Below, piece after piece: positions 43,462 to 53,224 of a stretch of 64,000 bases of DNA. A model generated the notes under the pieces. That model searched no databases. It worked only from the letters and a program-made list of their open reading frames with translations, and had not been told where the DNA came from. Origin of the DNA: Pollutimonas subterranea (GTDB taxonomy: Bacteria; Pseudomonadota; Gammaproteobacteria; Burkholderiales; Burkholderiaceae_B); the NCBI RefSeq assembly GCF_002849655.1, contig NZ_PDNW01000013.1:57342-121341 (forward strand). Direction: 5' to 3'. Position 1 is the stretch's first letter. Every line of letters starts with the position of its first letter. A program made the translations under genes and the position numbers.

Positions 43462-44673
43462 TTATCGAGCTATGGGGTCAGGCGACAGGCGATGCTCGAC
43501 CAGGGCTGTCCAAAAGCTGGCCGCGGGGGCCAGGCACTCGTCGTTGAAGTCGTACCCCGGGTTGTGCACCATGCAATGCGTCAGGCCGGTTGCAGCGTCG
43601 TGAGCACCAATGTGGCCATTGCCGATCAGCAGATAACAGCCGGGGCATTCTTGCAGCATGTAGGCAAAATCTTCGCTGCCCATAAGAGGGTCGATGTCGG
43701 TGACGACCTTGTCGTCGCCGAATAGCTGCCGGGCCACTGCCACGGCGCTTTGCGTTTCGGCCGCTGTGTTGACCAGGACAGGGTAGCCGCGCTGGTAATC
43801 GACTACTGCCGTTGCGCCGAAACTTTCGGCTTGCAGTGTGCAGATACGGGTGATGAGCGCTTCCAGCTGTTCGCGCACCGGGGCCGAAAAGGTGCGCACG
43901 CTTAATTCCATGTATGCGCTGTCCGGGATGACGTTGTAGGTAGCGCCTGCATGCAGTTTTCCGACGCTGATGACTACGCTTTGCAGAGGGTCGATAGTAC
44001 GCGAAACGATGGTTTGCAGCGCCATGAGCGCGCTGGCGGCCGCAATGGTGGGGTCGATGGCTTGATGCGGAACCGCGCCGTGGCCGCCCTTGCCGCGGAA
44101 TGTGACGATGACCCGGTCGGCCGACGCCATCATGACCTCGTCCTTGAACATGAACTGACCGACAGGCCAGCCCGGCATGTTGTGCATGGCGAACACCGCA
44201 TCGCAGGGAAATCGCTGGAACAGGCCTTCCTCCAGCATCCGGCGTGCGCCGCCACCCCCACCGAGTTCTTCGGCGGGTTGGAAAATAAGATGAACCGTGC
44301 CGTCGAAGGAGCGGCGCCGGGCGATGGCGTCGGCCGCTGCCAGCAAGATGGCCGTATGGCCGTCGTGGCCGCAAGCGTGCATGGTGTTGGGTGTGCTGCT
44401 GGCCCAGGCGAGGTCGGTGGTTTCCTGGATGGGAAGGGCGTCCATGTCGGCGCGTAATCCTATGCTGCGCGTCGATGTGCCATGGCGCAACGTGCCGACG
44501 AGTCCCGTACCGGCAATGTTTTCAGTCACGGTGTACCCAAGCGCTTTCAGGCGTGCCGCCACAAGCCCTGCAGTGCGATGTTCTTCGAAGCCCAATTCCG
44601 GATGGCGGTGGATGTCGCGCCTAAGCGCGATATAGTCATCCCAGTCGTTGGGGGGCAGTGTTTTAGTGTCCAT
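43462..44673 (-). CDS. M20-family amidohydrolase (hippurate hydrolase/N-acyl-amino-acid deacylase type)
   Basis: A 403-residue metallo-amidohydrolase. Metal ligands are seen in MHACGHDGHTAILLAAADAI, FQPAEELGGGGGARRMLEEG (catalytic Glu pair) and late LMGSEDFAYMLQECPGCYLL. The dimerisation domain occupies about residues 190-300. Members cleave the amide of hippurate, N-acetyl or indole-acyl amino acids. There is no signal peptide. It is divergent from a LysR regulator and cotranscribed with a Bug receptor, giving an uptake-and-cleavage unit. Confidence 0.9.
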   Translation of the reverse strand: MDTKTLPPNDWDDYIALRRDIHRHPELGFEEHRTAGLVAARLKALGYTVTENIAGTGLVGTLRHGTSTRSIGLRADMDALPIQETTDLAWASSTPNTMHACGHDGHTAILLAAADAIARRRSFDGTVHLIFQPAEELGGGGGARRMLEEGLFQRFPCDAVFAMHNMPGWPVGQFMFKDEVMMASADRVIVTFRGKGGHGAVPHQAIDPTIAAASALMALQTIVSRTIDPLQSVVISVGKLHAGATYNVIPDSAYMELSVRTFSAPVREQLEALITRICTLQAESFGATAVVDYQRGYPVLVNTAAETQSAVAVARQLFGDDKVVTDIDPLMGSEDFAYMLQECPGCYLLIGNGHIGAHDAATGLTHCMVHNPGYDFNDECLAPAASFWTALVEHRLSPDPIAR

Positions 44674-44755
44674 TGCTCAATTATTGATGAGTGCCCGCAG
44701 TTCGCTATACTGACAAATTGTTTTCGATGACAACCTCCAGTTATCACGCCAAGAA

Positions 44756-45694
44756 ATGAAACAACATCACCTGAAGGCACTCCTGGCGGCCGCCCAGACT
44801 GGGACCATACGTGCGGCAGCGCGTCAACTTAACCTGTCCCAAGCGGCGCTGACGAAATCCTTGAAGGAGCTCGAAGGCGAAGTTGGGGCAGAGCTGTTAA
44901 TCAGAAGTTATCGCGGCGTGCAATTGACGGCCGCCGGCAAGATTTTGCACGACCGGGCCAAGGTCGCGCGACAGCAACTCGATATCGCCCAGTCGGAAAT
45001 TCACGCATTGACCGGTCAGGGACAGATAAAGTTGTCGGTGGGTGTGACACCGATGGTAGTCCTGTCCGTGCTGCCCGATGTCTGGGCCCATTTTCGACGT
45101 TTGAGGCCGCTGGTAGCGCTGAACCTTCGCGAAGGCTTGCCGTCTATCGTTGCACCGGCCCTGGTGGAAGGTGAAATGGATTTCGCCGTCATCATGGCCG
45201 AACCCGCCCTGGTTCCCGAGGCGCTCAGCTTCGAGCCGCTGGTGCGCACGGCTTTTTACGTGGTGGGCCGCAAAGGCCACCCCATGGCCGGTACCGGGGA
45301 CGTCCAATCGCTCATGGACTATGAGTGGATTCTAAGTATGCACGCGGGCAGTTATAGCGAGCGCGTGGTGAATTGGATGATCAGCCGCGGGCTGGCACCG
45401 CCTCGCCGCATCCTGGACACCAATTCCACTCTGATCAATTGGCAACTGGTATCCAGCACCGATATGCTCACGGTATTGCCTGCCGTGTTCTTCGAGGATC
45501 CGTCGATAGGGGCGCAGACAGCAGGGCTGGTCCGCTTCGACGTCGACCTGCCCGATGCGGTACTGGGCATCTTGCGTCTGAAGCACGCGCCACCGTCGAC
45601 GGCGGCGGCTACCCTGGCCGACCTGTTCAGGCATTATTTGCGGCAGCAGCAATCAGGCGGCGGGGCCGCCTTGGGCGACATCAAGCCGCTTTGA
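44756..45694 (+). CDS. LysR-family regulator divergent from the amidohydrolase gene
   Basis: A 312-residue LysR protein with a helix-turn-helix at residues 1-60 (LLAAAQTGTIRAAARQLNLS, then ALTKSLKELEGEVGAEL) and a substrate-binding-like effector domain that starts near residue 90. The 82-base gap to the amidohydrolase gene contains T/A-rich stretches suited to a LysR box. It most likely activates the amidohydrolase-Bug operon in response to its substrate. Confidence 0.9.
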   Translation: MKQHHLKALLAAAQTGTIRAAARQLNLSQAALTKSLKELEGEVGAELLIRSYRGVQLTAAGKILHDRAKVARQQLDIAQSEIHALTGQGQIKLSVGVTPMVVLSVLPDVWAHFRRLRPLVALNLREGLPSIVAPALVEGEMDFAVIMAEPALVPEALSFEPLVRTAFYVVGRKGHPMAGTGDVQSLMDYEWILSMHAGSYSERVVNWMISRGLAPPRRILDTNSTLINWQLVSSTDMLTVLPAVFFEDPSIGAQTAGLVRFDVDLPDAVLGILRLKHAPPSTAAATLADLFRHYLRQQQSGGGAALGDIKPL

Positions 45695-45806
45695 CGCGCG
45701 AACAGCCCAACTGGCGTGAACGCATGCCTAATGGCAAACTGCCCGCGCGCGGTCTTTATCGTTGTTACGAGAAACTCAACTTTTTTATTTTGCTGGAGCA
45801 GGTTTC

Positions 45807-46223
45807 ATGAAATTATGGTTAGCAGCGGCGGCCTTGACTGCCGCATCATCCTTTGCACTGGCTGCCGGTACCGCCATCACCGTCTGCCAGGATCCCAATT
45901 GCGGCTGCTGCTCCGGCTGGGTCGAGCACATGCGAGAGTCCGGCTTTGACGTTACGGCCATCAAGACCGTCGACATGGCGTCAGTCAAGCAAAAACTCGG
46001 GGTGCCCGCGCATCTTGGTTCGTGTCATACGGGCGTGGTGGAGGCGACCGGCCAAGTCATAGAAGGGCACGTGCCGGCCAGCGCCGTCAACAAGCTGCTT
46101 GCAGACTCTTCAGTGAAAGGAGTTTCGGCGCCTGGCATGCCGCTGAATGCGCCAGGCATGGGCGAGCTGGACGGCAATCTGGTTACCGTCGACTTTACCG
46201 GTAAACCGTTTTCCAGGGACTAG
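45807..46223 (+). CDS. DUF411 metal-binding periplasmic protein
   Basis: A 138-residue exported protein with signal peptide LWLAAAALTAASSFALAA. The DUF411 thioredoxin-like core has the Cys cluster TVCQDPNCGCCSGWVEHM and a later His/Cys site LGSCHTGVVEATGQVIEGHV. Members are linked to copper and other metal resistance loci and probably bind metal in the periplasm. The start at 45807 has GGAGCAGG just upstream. It stands alone between LysR and a YqaA-like gene. Confidence 0.88.
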   Translation: MKLWLAAAALTAASSFALAAGTAITVCQDPNCGCCSGWVEHMRESGFDVTAIKTVDMASVKQKLGVPAHLGSCHTGVVEATGQVIEGHVPASAVNKLLADSSVKGVSAPGMPLNAPGMGELDGNLVTVDFTGKPFSRD

Positions 46224-46277
46224 CACGGCTGAAAAAAATGGCTCGTGTGTGAATGACGCAGGCAAGGTCGTCGACGT

Positions 46278-46859
46278 TCAGAAAAACGCCAGCCACACGC
46301 CTGCGATGACAACCAGGATTACCGTAGCCCATCCGATACGATCTACATAGCGGTGGAGCAGGGCCTCCATGCGGGGGCCGCCACGGGCCAGCAAGCCCGC
46401 GACCATAAAGAAACGCATTCCACGGCCAATAAGGGAAGCGAGGACAAATGTCGGCATTGCCATTGCCATGGCTCCTCCCGCAATGGTGAACACCTTGTAC
46501 GGAATTGGCGAGAAGCCCGCCACGAATATGGCCCAGAAACCATAGTCCTTGAACCATGCGACTGCCGTCTCGTAAGCCGGCCAATAGCTGGTGGTCTGTA
46601 GCCACGGCTGGATGGCATCGATGGCGTAGTACCCAATCAAGTATCCCAAGACTCCGCCGAGCGCCGAAGCAAGCGTGGTGATGAAAGCGAACCACCAAGC
46701 TCGTTTCGGATTAGCCATGCACATGGGCGCAAGCATGACGTCGGGCGGAACGGGAAAGAATACCGATTCGCAGAAGCTCAGCGCCCCAAGGAAGATCGGG
46801 GCCTTTGGGTGGCGCGACCAAGCCATTGCGCGAGCGTAAAGCGGGGAAAATATTTTCAT
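46278..46859 (-). CDS. YqaA/DedA-related inner membrane protein (VTT domain)
   Basis: A 193-residue membrane protein with about four to five helices. SFCESVFFPVPPDVMLAPMC and the FSPIPYKVFTIAGGAM re-entrant motif are characteristic of YqaA within the SNARE-associated (VTT/DedA) superfamily. DedA relatives recycle undecaprenyl phosphate or act in membrane lipid homeostasis; the specific role of YqaA is not established. It is transcribed divergently from the patatin gene across a 301-base gap. Confidence 0.88.
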   Translation of the reverse strand: MKIFSPLYARAMAWSRHPKAPIFLGALSFCESVFFPVPPDVMLAPMCMANPKRAWWFAFITTLASALGGVLGYLIGYYAIDAIQPWLQTTSYWPAYETAVAWFKDYGFWAIFVAGFSPIPYKVFTIAGGAMAMAMPTFVLASLIGRGMRFFMVAGLLARGGPRMEALLHRYVDRIGWATVILVVIAGVWLAFF

Positions 46860-47160
46860 GTGGGGGTAGTGGTTCGCTGCGGTGCGTGCAGGGCGTCTAT
46901 GGTAGCAGAAGCGTCCTTGACATAATGAATTCCATGGCTACCTGCTCAGAAATATCTGCATACGAAATCGTCCTTAGCGGAAACGATGTTATAGGTGAAT
47001 AATAGTGCACGATACGGCGCGAAGCCGTTACCTGCAACGACAATGGCTTTGCAGGAACGAGCCTGCAACTCACCTATTTGGCGTACGCCATGAGTTAACA
47101 ATAAGCGGCGATTTTTCAGCCAGCTATTCGATGGATAGGATAACTATCAGGAAATCGATC
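46860..47160. other. Intergenic gap without a convincing gene
   Basis: This 301-base divergent gap separates the YqaA-like and patatin genes. Its right half is open in the patatin frame, so an earlier start (for example 47131 or 47005) cannot be excluded, but the encoded residues do not resemble a signal peptide. No clear promoter pair or hairpin was found by eye. Confidence 0.5.
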
Positions 47161-48579
47161 ATGGGAATTGCGCGCTTAATTGTCTCGGTTTCGGTCGCCA
47201 TGCTGCTCGTTGCTTGTGCGAGTAGGCCAATCAATGTGCCTATTACGCAGGTCGATCCACAAAGCGGCTACCGTCCCTATCTTCTACTACCAGAGCGTAA
47301 GAATAACGACCTGACTACGTTAATGATACTGTCATTCTCGGGTGGCGGAACCCGGGCCGCTGCATTCTCTTACGGTATGCTGGAAGAACTGCGGCGAACC
47401 GAGATCGTTGTCCAAGGTGAGCATCGCCGGCTGATTGATGAAGTTGACATCATCACGGGCGTATCGGGCGGAAGCTTCACGGCGCTGGCTTACGCGTTAT
47501 ATGGCGAGCGGTTATTTTCAGAGTACGAGACGCGTTTTCTTAAGCGTGATGTCGAGGGCGCGCTCATTGCCCGTATGATCAATCCGTTTAATTGGTGGAA
47601 ATTCATCGGAGGTAGCGCCGGGCGCTCGGAGCTTGCCGCTGAATACTACGATGAGATCCTGTTCGAAGGCGCGACATTCGCCGACTTGCTTGATAAGCCC
47701 GGCCCGGTTGCCCTGGCAACAGGCACCGATCTGTCAAGCGGATCACGCCTGATCTTCTTTCAGAATGATTTCGATCTGCTCTGCTCTGATCTGAACAAAG
47801 TCCGCCTCTCGCGTGCCGCGGCAACGTCGTCTGCCGTCCCTGTCGTGCTATCTCCTGTCACGTTCAATAACTATGGTGGAACGTGCAATTTCCAGTACCC
47901 CTTATGGGTCAAGGAGGTTTCCGATCCTGAAACGCGGGCGCGTCCTTCAGGTCGCGCCTACCAACGTTATCGCGAAATGCAAAACTTTCAGAACAGTAAA
48001 GATCGTCCCTATATTCATTTGGTCGATGGCGGCGTTTCCGACAATATCGGAGTGCGCGCTGCGCTGGAGTTTCTCGAGGAGTTGGAGGCCAGTTCAGCCT
48101 ACGCGGAGCAGCTCCGCTTTGGCGATATTCGACGGATCGTTTTAATGGTCGTCGACTCTAAATCGGCGCCACACACCGACTGGGATAAAAGGGAAACCCC
48201 ACCCGGTTTTGTTACCCAACTTTTGCAGTCCACGAGTGTACCGATCGAAAAATACTCTTTTGAGACGGTCGAGATCATGAAAGACATGGCCGAAGTGATG
48301 CTATGGAAGCGCCAACTGAAAGTGGCGCAAGCCCGGCTTGCGGGTTCGAGTGAGTCGCAAGCTGAAGCCAGTGTGCCGACCCTCAGTCTTAAGGTAATTG
48401 CGGTGAGTTTCGACGAGATTGACGATCCTGTGGAGCGTGCCTATTTCATGGAGCTGCCGACAAGCTTCGTGCTTGAACCGGAAGAGATCGACAAGTTGCG
48501 CAATGTGGCGGGCCAGATTCTAAGAGAGTCCAACGACTATGCGGATGTAGTGCGATCTTTTAATGTAATTCCCCAATAG
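47161..48579 (+). CDS. Patatin-like phospholipase lipoprotein
   Basis: A 472-residue protein with a lipoprotein signal peptide ending in MLLVAC, lipid anchor at Cys19. The patatin domain has the oxyanion loop FSGGGTRAAAFSYGMLEEL, the nucleophile elbow TGVSGGSFTALAY and the Asp of LVDGGVSDNIGVRAALEFL, forming the Ser-Asp dyad. Such enzymes release fatty acids from phospholipids. The start at 47161 follows AGGA and gives a clean signal peptide. The anchored position suggests it acts at the outer membrane or periplasm. The gene is single, upstream of an efflux operon. Confidence 0.88.
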   Translation: MGIARLIVSVSVAMLLVACASRPINVPITQVDPQSGYRPYLLLPERKNNDLTTLMILSFSGGGTRAAAFSYGMLEELRRTEIVVQGEHRRLIDEVDIITGVSGGSFTALAYALYGERLFSEYETRFLKRDVEGALIARMINPFNWWKFIGGSAGRSELAAEYYDEILFEGATFADLLDKPGPVALATGTDLSSGSRLIFFQNDFDLLCSDLNKVRLSRAAATSSAVPVVLSPVTFNNYGGTCNFQYPLWVKEVSDPETRARPSGRAYQRYREMQNFQNSKDRPYIHLVDGGVSDNIGVRAALEFLEELEASSAYAEQLRFGDIRRIVLMVVDSKSAPHTDWDKRETPPGFVTQLLQSTSVPIEKYSFETVEIMKDMAEVMLWKRQLKVAQARLAGSSESQAEASVPTLSLKVIAVSFDEIDDPVERAYFMELPTSFVLEPEEIDKLRNVAGQILRESNDYADVVRSFNVIPQ

Positions 48580-48657
48580 AGGTGTGAAAATTGCGCTGGA
48601 ATGCCGAGACCGCGCAACCGATAGCATCTCGCTAAAGCGAAAAGGCACCTTCAGATC

Positions 48658-50271
48658 ATGACCGCCATGCGCTCGTGGAACGGACTGAAAGGGTGGAAAG
48701 GCTCAGTGCCGGTGGACATCCTTGCGCTCATTCTGCGCACCCGGCTCCTGCTGATTGCTGCGCTTTGCCTTAGCGGTTGCGTACAACTCGGGCCCGACTT
48801 CGAGCCTCAGCGCGAAGCATGGGCCGGGCAATGGAACACGCCGGCGCTCCAACAAGCCACCCAAGCGCGCCTGCAACCGGATTCCCGACAGTGGTGGCAG
48901 GTGTTTGATGATGCGGTCCTGGATTATCTGATGGCCCAGGCCGATGCGCACAATGCGGGCCTGCGGATTGCGGGCTTGCAGATCATGGAGGCCCGCGCGC
49001 AGCTCGGCATCGCCAGGAGTGGTCGCTACCCGCAAACGCAGCTTGTTGGCGCAGATGCCTTCTACCAACACCGATCATCGCGCTCGGCGGAAGGAAACGC
49101 TCGCCCGAGTAACTTCTGGCAGTACAGCGCCGGCTTCGATATCGGCTGGGAGCTGGATTTCTGGGGACGTTTCAGCCGCGCCATTGAGTCGGCGGATGCG
49201 TCGTATTTCGCGGCCCAGGCCAACCGGAACGATGTGCTGGTGCTGCTGCACGCACAAGTGGCCGAGAGCTACTTTTCGCTGCGCACCATCGAGGCGCGCC
49301 TGCGCATAGCCCGCGCCAACGCGTCAATCCAGAAACGCAGCTACGAGATCACGGAGCGGCTATTCAAGAGCGGCGAGACCGACGAGCTCGACCTTCAACA
49401 GGCGAAGACGCAATACCTGAGCACGCTGGGCACCATCCCCGGGTTTGAAAGCCAGATCATGCGGACGCGAAATGCGTTGGCTGTCCTGATTGGCCGGCCT
49501 CCCGGGCCTATGCCGGAATTGCCGGCACTGTCGGCCAAGGCGGAGAGCCTTCCCTTGATCGACCGGGCGGTCCTGCAGGATGTGCCCGCCAACCTGCTGC
49601 TTCGTCGTCCCGATATCCGCGCCTCGGAATTGCGGATCGCGGCGCAGTCCGCGCTGGTCGGCGTGGCCGAGGCAGATCTCTATCCATCGCTGGCCTTGCT
49701 GGGCAGCATTGCGTGGTCCGCCACGTCGTTGGCGGGCACGGGTGGCAGCATGGCGCTGCTCGCCGGCCCCACCCTGAGCTGGAATGTGTTCGACCATGGC
49801 CGTCTGAAGAATAATGTGCGAGTCCAGGACGCCCGGCTTCAGCAACTGATCGTCGCCTACCAGGACGATGTGCGCCAGGCGGCGCGTGAAGCCGACGATG
49901 CGGCCAGCAGCCTGATCAAGGCGCTGGAGCGCGACAGCATCCTGCGTGACTCGGCGCAGGCCGCCGGACGGTCATTGACGCTGGCCAACGCGCTTTATCG
50001 CGAGGGTTATTCTGACTTCCAGCGCGTGCTCGAGGCCCAGCGCGCCCTGGCCACCCAGCAGGACGCCTACGTGGTGAACCGTGGCGCCGCCGTAAGCGAG
50101 CTGATTGCTTTGTACAAGGCCCTGGGCGGCGGCTGGCAAAGCGAACAGCCGCTGCTGGACCCGCCCACCCTCGACCAGATGCGGCGGCGCACCGACTGGG
50201 GCGATCTGTTGTCCGAGTCGAACCATTCTTCCGCCGCCTTCCCTGTGGAAAAGGTGCGATCCAATGAGTGA
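48658..50271 (+). CDS. Outer-membrane efflux lipoprotein, NodT family
   Basis: A 537-residue TolC-like outer membrane factor. A long amino-terminal extension leads to a hydrophobic segment ending LCLSGC, giving a lipid-anchored Cys. The two OEP repeats can be seen around residues 70-270 (SAGFDIGWELDFWGRFSRAI) and 300-500 (NLLLRRPDIRASELRIAAQS, ARLQQLIVAYQDDVRQAARE). It forms the outer channel of a tripartite pump. The stop overlaps the HlyD gene start, so the efflux genes form one operon. Confidence 0.93.
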   Translation: MTAMRSWNGLKGWKGSVPVDILALILRTRLLLIAALCLSGCVQLGPDFEPQREAWAGQWNTPALQQATQARLQPDSRQWWQVFDDAVLDYLMAQADAHNAGLRIAGLQIMEARAQLGIARSGRYPQTQLVGADAFYQHRSSRSAEGNARPSNFWQYSAGFDIGWELDFWGRFSRAIESADASYFAAQANRNDVLVLLHAQVAESYFSLRTIEARLRIARANASIQKRSYEITERLFKSGETDELDLQQAKTQYLSTLGTIPGFESQIMRTRNALAVLIGRPPGPMPELPALSAKAESLPLIDRAVLQDVPANLLLRRPDIRASELRIAAQSALVGVAEADLYPSLALLGSIAWSATSLAGTGGSMALLAGPTLSWNVFDHGRLKNNVRVQDARLQQLIVAYQDDVRQAAREADDAASSLIKALERDSILRDSAQAAGRSLTLANALYREGYSDFQRVLEAQRALATQQDAYVVNRGAAVSELIALYKALGGGWQSEQPLLDPPTLDQMRRRTDWGDLLSESNHSSAAFPVEKVRSNE

Positions 50272-51412
50272 AACCCCGCGTCCCCCCGCCGCGCCTCCGC
50301 CGCCCGAGCAACCCGCACCGACGCCCGCACCGGCACCTGCCGCCGACCCAGCAAAGAAGGGGCTCAGGTGGGTCTTGCTGCTGATAATACTGAGCCTTGT
50401 CTGGTATCTGCTGGCTGACCGGTTCACGCCCTATACCCAGCAGGCGCGGGTGCAAGCCTTTGTCGTGCCCGTAGCCTCGGAGGTGTCGGGCCGCGTGACC
50501 AAGGTGCACGTGCGTAACAATCAGGACGTTCGGGCCGGCGCCATCCTGTTCGACGTTGACCCCGAGCATTACCGGATCGCGCTCGATCGCGCCCGCGCGG
50601 ACCTGGAGGCGACACGCCGGCAGATCGGCGCCAGCACGGCCGGCATCGATTCGGCGCAGGCATCATTGCGTGCCGCGCAAGCCAATGAAGTCAGGGCGCG
50701 CCAGGACAGCAGCCGGCTCGAGCGCCTGTACCGCGAAGACCGGGGCACGATTTCGCTACGTCGGCTGGAGGTCGCGCGGGCAAACCTGGCGCAGGCCGTC
50801 AGCCAGGTCGCGGCCGCGCGGGCGGAGGTGCAGCGGGCGCGCGAGCAGGAAGGGGGCAACGAGCAAGACAACGCCAAGCTCCGCAGCGCCGCCTCCGCCG
50901 TGCAAAAGGCCGAGCTCGACCTGGCCAATACGCAGGTGCGCGCGCGCTCGGCCGGCCTGATCACCGACTTGCGCACCGATGCAGGCCAGTTCGCCGCCGC
51001 CGGCAACCCGGTCATGACGCTGATCGCCATCCACGATGTCTGGATCAGCGCCGAGATGACCGAGAACAATCTTGGCCATGTCGAACCCGGCACTGCGGTG
51101 GCAATCGTCCTGGATGCGCTACCGGGAAGAGTCTTTGAGGGCCGCGTGCGCAGCGTGGGATATGGCGTCAATGTCGGGCCGGCAGCGCCGCCCGGCAGCC
51201 TGCCGACGGTACAAAACAGCCGCGATTGGCTGCGCCCCGCCCAGCGTTTTCCAGTCGTTGTCGAAATCAACCCGGGAGAATTGCCTACCTTGCGCGGCGT
51301 TCGCGTGGGCGGCCAGGCAGAAGTCATGGCATTTCCAACCCCGGGCAATCCGCTCAATTTGCTGGGTCGCTTGTACCTGCGCCTGATGAGTTGGCTTTCT
51401 TATGCCTACTGA
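50264..51412 (+). CDS. HlyD/EmrA-type periplasmic adaptor protein
   Basis: A 382-residue membrane-fusion protein. A proline-rich cytosolic start (about 30 residues) is followed by one helix (WVLLLIILSLVWYLLA), the biotinyl-lipoyl half PVASEVSGRVTKVHVRNNQDV, a coiled-coil hairpin of about 110 residues, then RSAGLITDLRTDAGQFAAAG and a beta-barrel. It bridges the inner-membrane pump and the NodT channel. The ATG lies 8 bases before the preceding stop, within ATGAGTGA, so translation is coupled. Confidence 0.93.
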   Translation: MSETPRPPAAPPPPEQPAPTPAPAPAADPAKKGLRWVLLLIILSLVWYLLADRFTPYTQQARVQAFVVPVASEVSGRVTKVHVRNNQDVRAGAILFDVDPEHYRIALDRARADLEATRRQIGASTAGIDSAQASLRAAQANEVRARQDSSRLERLYREDRGTISLRRLEVARANLAQAVSQVAAARAEVQRAREQEGGNEQDNAKLRSAASAVQKAELDLANTQVRARSAGLITDLRTDAGQFAAAGNPVMTLIAIHDVWISAEMTENNLGHVEPGTAVAIVLDALPGRVFEGRVRSVGYGVNVGPAAPPGSLPTVQNSRDWLRPAQRFPVVVEINPGELPTLRGVRVGGQAEVMAFPTPGNPLNLLGRLYLRLMSWLSYAY

Positions 51413-51417
51413 CGCTT

Positions 51418-52482
51418 ATGCCTGCTGATTCCGATCCCCGTAGCCAGCGCGCGTTGCGCTTGGCCGTCGGCACCGCGCTCTGCCTGGCCATCGGTTTCGG
51501 CCTGGACCTGCCGATCCCCATGGTCGCACCGGTGCTCGGCGTGTTCCTGCTTGCCTCGATGAACCGGCCCCTATCCTTCAAGGCCGGACTGGGCCTGACG
51601 CTGGTCGTGTTGTTCACTACGGCAAGCGGCCTGGTGCTAAGCCCTTTGCTGCGCTACTACCCAGTCAGCGGTGTACTGCTGATCGGCGTGGGCCTCTTTC
51701 TCGCCTTTCGTTACGGTGTGCGCGGTGGCAACAATCTGGTGTCCATGTTCCTGGTCATCGGCCTGACCATGATTTCCGCGGCCGGGACAATCGATTTCAG
51801 ACTGGCCGCCACGGTGATAGAAGCCCTGGTCAAGGGATTGCTGGTCGCCGTCCTGGTGCTGGGTCTCTGCCACTGGCTGCTTCCAGAGCCGTCGGAGGCG
51901 CCGGCACCGCCACCGCCCGTGGCCTTGCCTGAGCCCGAGGCCAGCCGGATGGCGTTGCGCGCCGCACTAGTCGTGCTGCCGGCGTTTCTGCTGGCGCTGA
52001 CCGACCCACTGGGCTACATGCCCATCATTCTGAAGTCGGTCAGCCTGGGCCGGCAGAGCTGCGTCACCGCGGCGCACGGTGCCGCACGCGAGCTGCTCGG
52101 CTCCACGCTGCTGGGCGGCGCGCTTGCGATTATCTTCTGGTGCGCCCTGAGCCTGTTCGTGAGCCTTTGGATGTTCTTCCTGTGGATGCTACTGTTCGGC
52201 CTGCTGGCCGCTCGCAAGCTCTATCGATTAAGTCCGACGCGGCATCCGCCCAGCTTCTGGCTGAACACGCTGGTGACGCTTGTCATCCTGCTTGGCCAAT
52301 CGGTGCAGGACAGCGTTGCTGGCAAGGATGTCTACACCGCCTTCGCGGTGCGCATGGGATTATTCATTGCCGTCACGCTTTATGCCTGCCTGATGCTGCA
52401 CCTGCTCGAGCCGCGACCCTGGGCGCCGCGCAAACACGGATTTTTCCGCCGCCATTCGTTTGGATCACTCAAGAGGAGCTAG
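51418..52482 (+). CDS. DUF2955 membrane transporter (aromatic-acid-exporter-like)
   Basis: A 354-residue protein with about ten helices in two similar halves: TALCLAIGFGLDLPIPMVAP with VFLLASMNRPLSFKAGLGL, then LPAFLLALTDPLGYMPIILK. A Pro-rich linker (EAPAPPPPVALPEPEASR) joins them. This is a DUF2955 protein, distantly like the AaeB/FUSC exporters. The start at 51418 lies five bases after the HlyD stop; the long upstream frame overlaps HlyD and is chance. It is the inner-membrane component of the pump. Confidence 0.85.
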   Translation: MPADSDPRSQRALRLAVGTALCLAIGFGLDLPIPMVAPVLGVFLLASMNRPLSFKAGLGLTLVVLFTTASGLVLSPLLRYYPVSGVLLIGVGLFLAFRYGVRGGNNLVSMFLVIGLTMISAAGTIDFRLAATVIEALVKGLLVAVLVLGLCHWLLPEPSEAPAPPPPVALPEPEASRMALRAALVVLPAFLLALTDPLGYMPIILKSVSLGRQSCVTAAHGAARELLGSTLLGGALAIIFWCALSLFVSLWMFFLWMLLFGLLAARKLYRLSPTRHPPSFWLNTLVTLVILLGQSVQDSVAGKDVYTAFAVRMGLFIAVTLYACLMLHLLEPRPWAPRKHGFFRRHSFGSLKRS

Positions 52483-52484
52483 CC

Positions 52485-52982
52485 ATGTCAACACTAGACA
52501 ATCAAGCAGAACTCGTCCCCGCAAAGGGATGGCGCTTCAAATGCGGGATCGGGATTTTCATCTTGGCGCTTTTGCTGTGGTGTCTCATTCCGATCGCGGC
52601 CAGCTTGGATGTGCCCGGTTCACGCATTGCGGCCCTCAGCGCCACCGTGTTCATCGCCAACAAGATTCTGTTGATCGGCTGTATCGCCGTCATGGGCAAG
52701 GAAGGATTTCAGCAGCTCAAGGCAATCCTGTTTGGCCACGCGAAGCGGCTGGCGCCCGTCTCGAAGGTCGGCCCAGTGCGCCACACCGTCGGATTGGTGA
52801 TGTTCGTCCTGCCGCTGCTAACGTCGATTCTGGAGCCTTACGTCGACCACATCCTGCCGGGCTTCAGGCCCAACCTGTGGCAACTTCAGGTCCTGGGCGA
52901 CATCATGTTTATCGCGAGCTTCTTTGTGCTGGGCGGCGACTTTTGGAACAAACTGAGAGGGCTATTCGTTCGCACCGTCTAG
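52485..52982 (+). CDS. Small four-helix membrane protein of the efflux operon (transporter-suffix type)
   Basis: A 165-residue protein with four predicted helices (GIGIFILALLLWCLIPIAAS, the segment around LSATVFIANKILLIGCIAVM, HTVGLVMFVLPLLTSIL and LGDIMFIASFFVLGGDFW). AGAGGAG precedes the ATG, which follows the DUF2955 stop by 2 bases. Proteins of this kind follow DUF2955 genes in other bacteria and are called transporter suffix proteins; their role is not known. Position and coupling suggest it is an accessory subunit. Confidence 0.75.
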   Translation: MSTLDNQAELVPAKGWRFKCGIGIFILALLLWCLIPIAASLDVPGSRIAALSATVFIANKILLIGCIAVMGKEGFQQLKAILFGHAKRLAPVSKVGPVRHTVGLVMFVLPLLTSILEPYVDHILPGFRPNLWQLQVLGDIMFIASFFVLGGDFWNKLRGLFVRTV

Positions 52983-53224
52983 GGAGGTTATAAGCTGTAG
53001 TGTTGCCTGAGCTTCGCGATCGATAGTTGAACTGGCGCTGGTCGTGGTGCCGGAGACTGTCGGTGAAACTCACAAGCCGGCCATTTATTAAGTAGATAGT
53101 ACGAGAGCTGGCGATGTGATATTGGCGTTTTATTGCCCAGGATTTCTTTGAATTCCAGGTGCCCGGCGTGCACTGCTTATTGTGTTTTTGCCTGGCTGAT
53201 TTGCTAACTTGAAGAGGTGGCAAA

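Noticed and set aside
49916..50569. Minus-strand frame of 217 codons over the NodT/HlyD junction
   Set aside because: It is Gly/Arg/Pro-rich shadow; the NodT-HlyD overlap in the plus strand explains the region.
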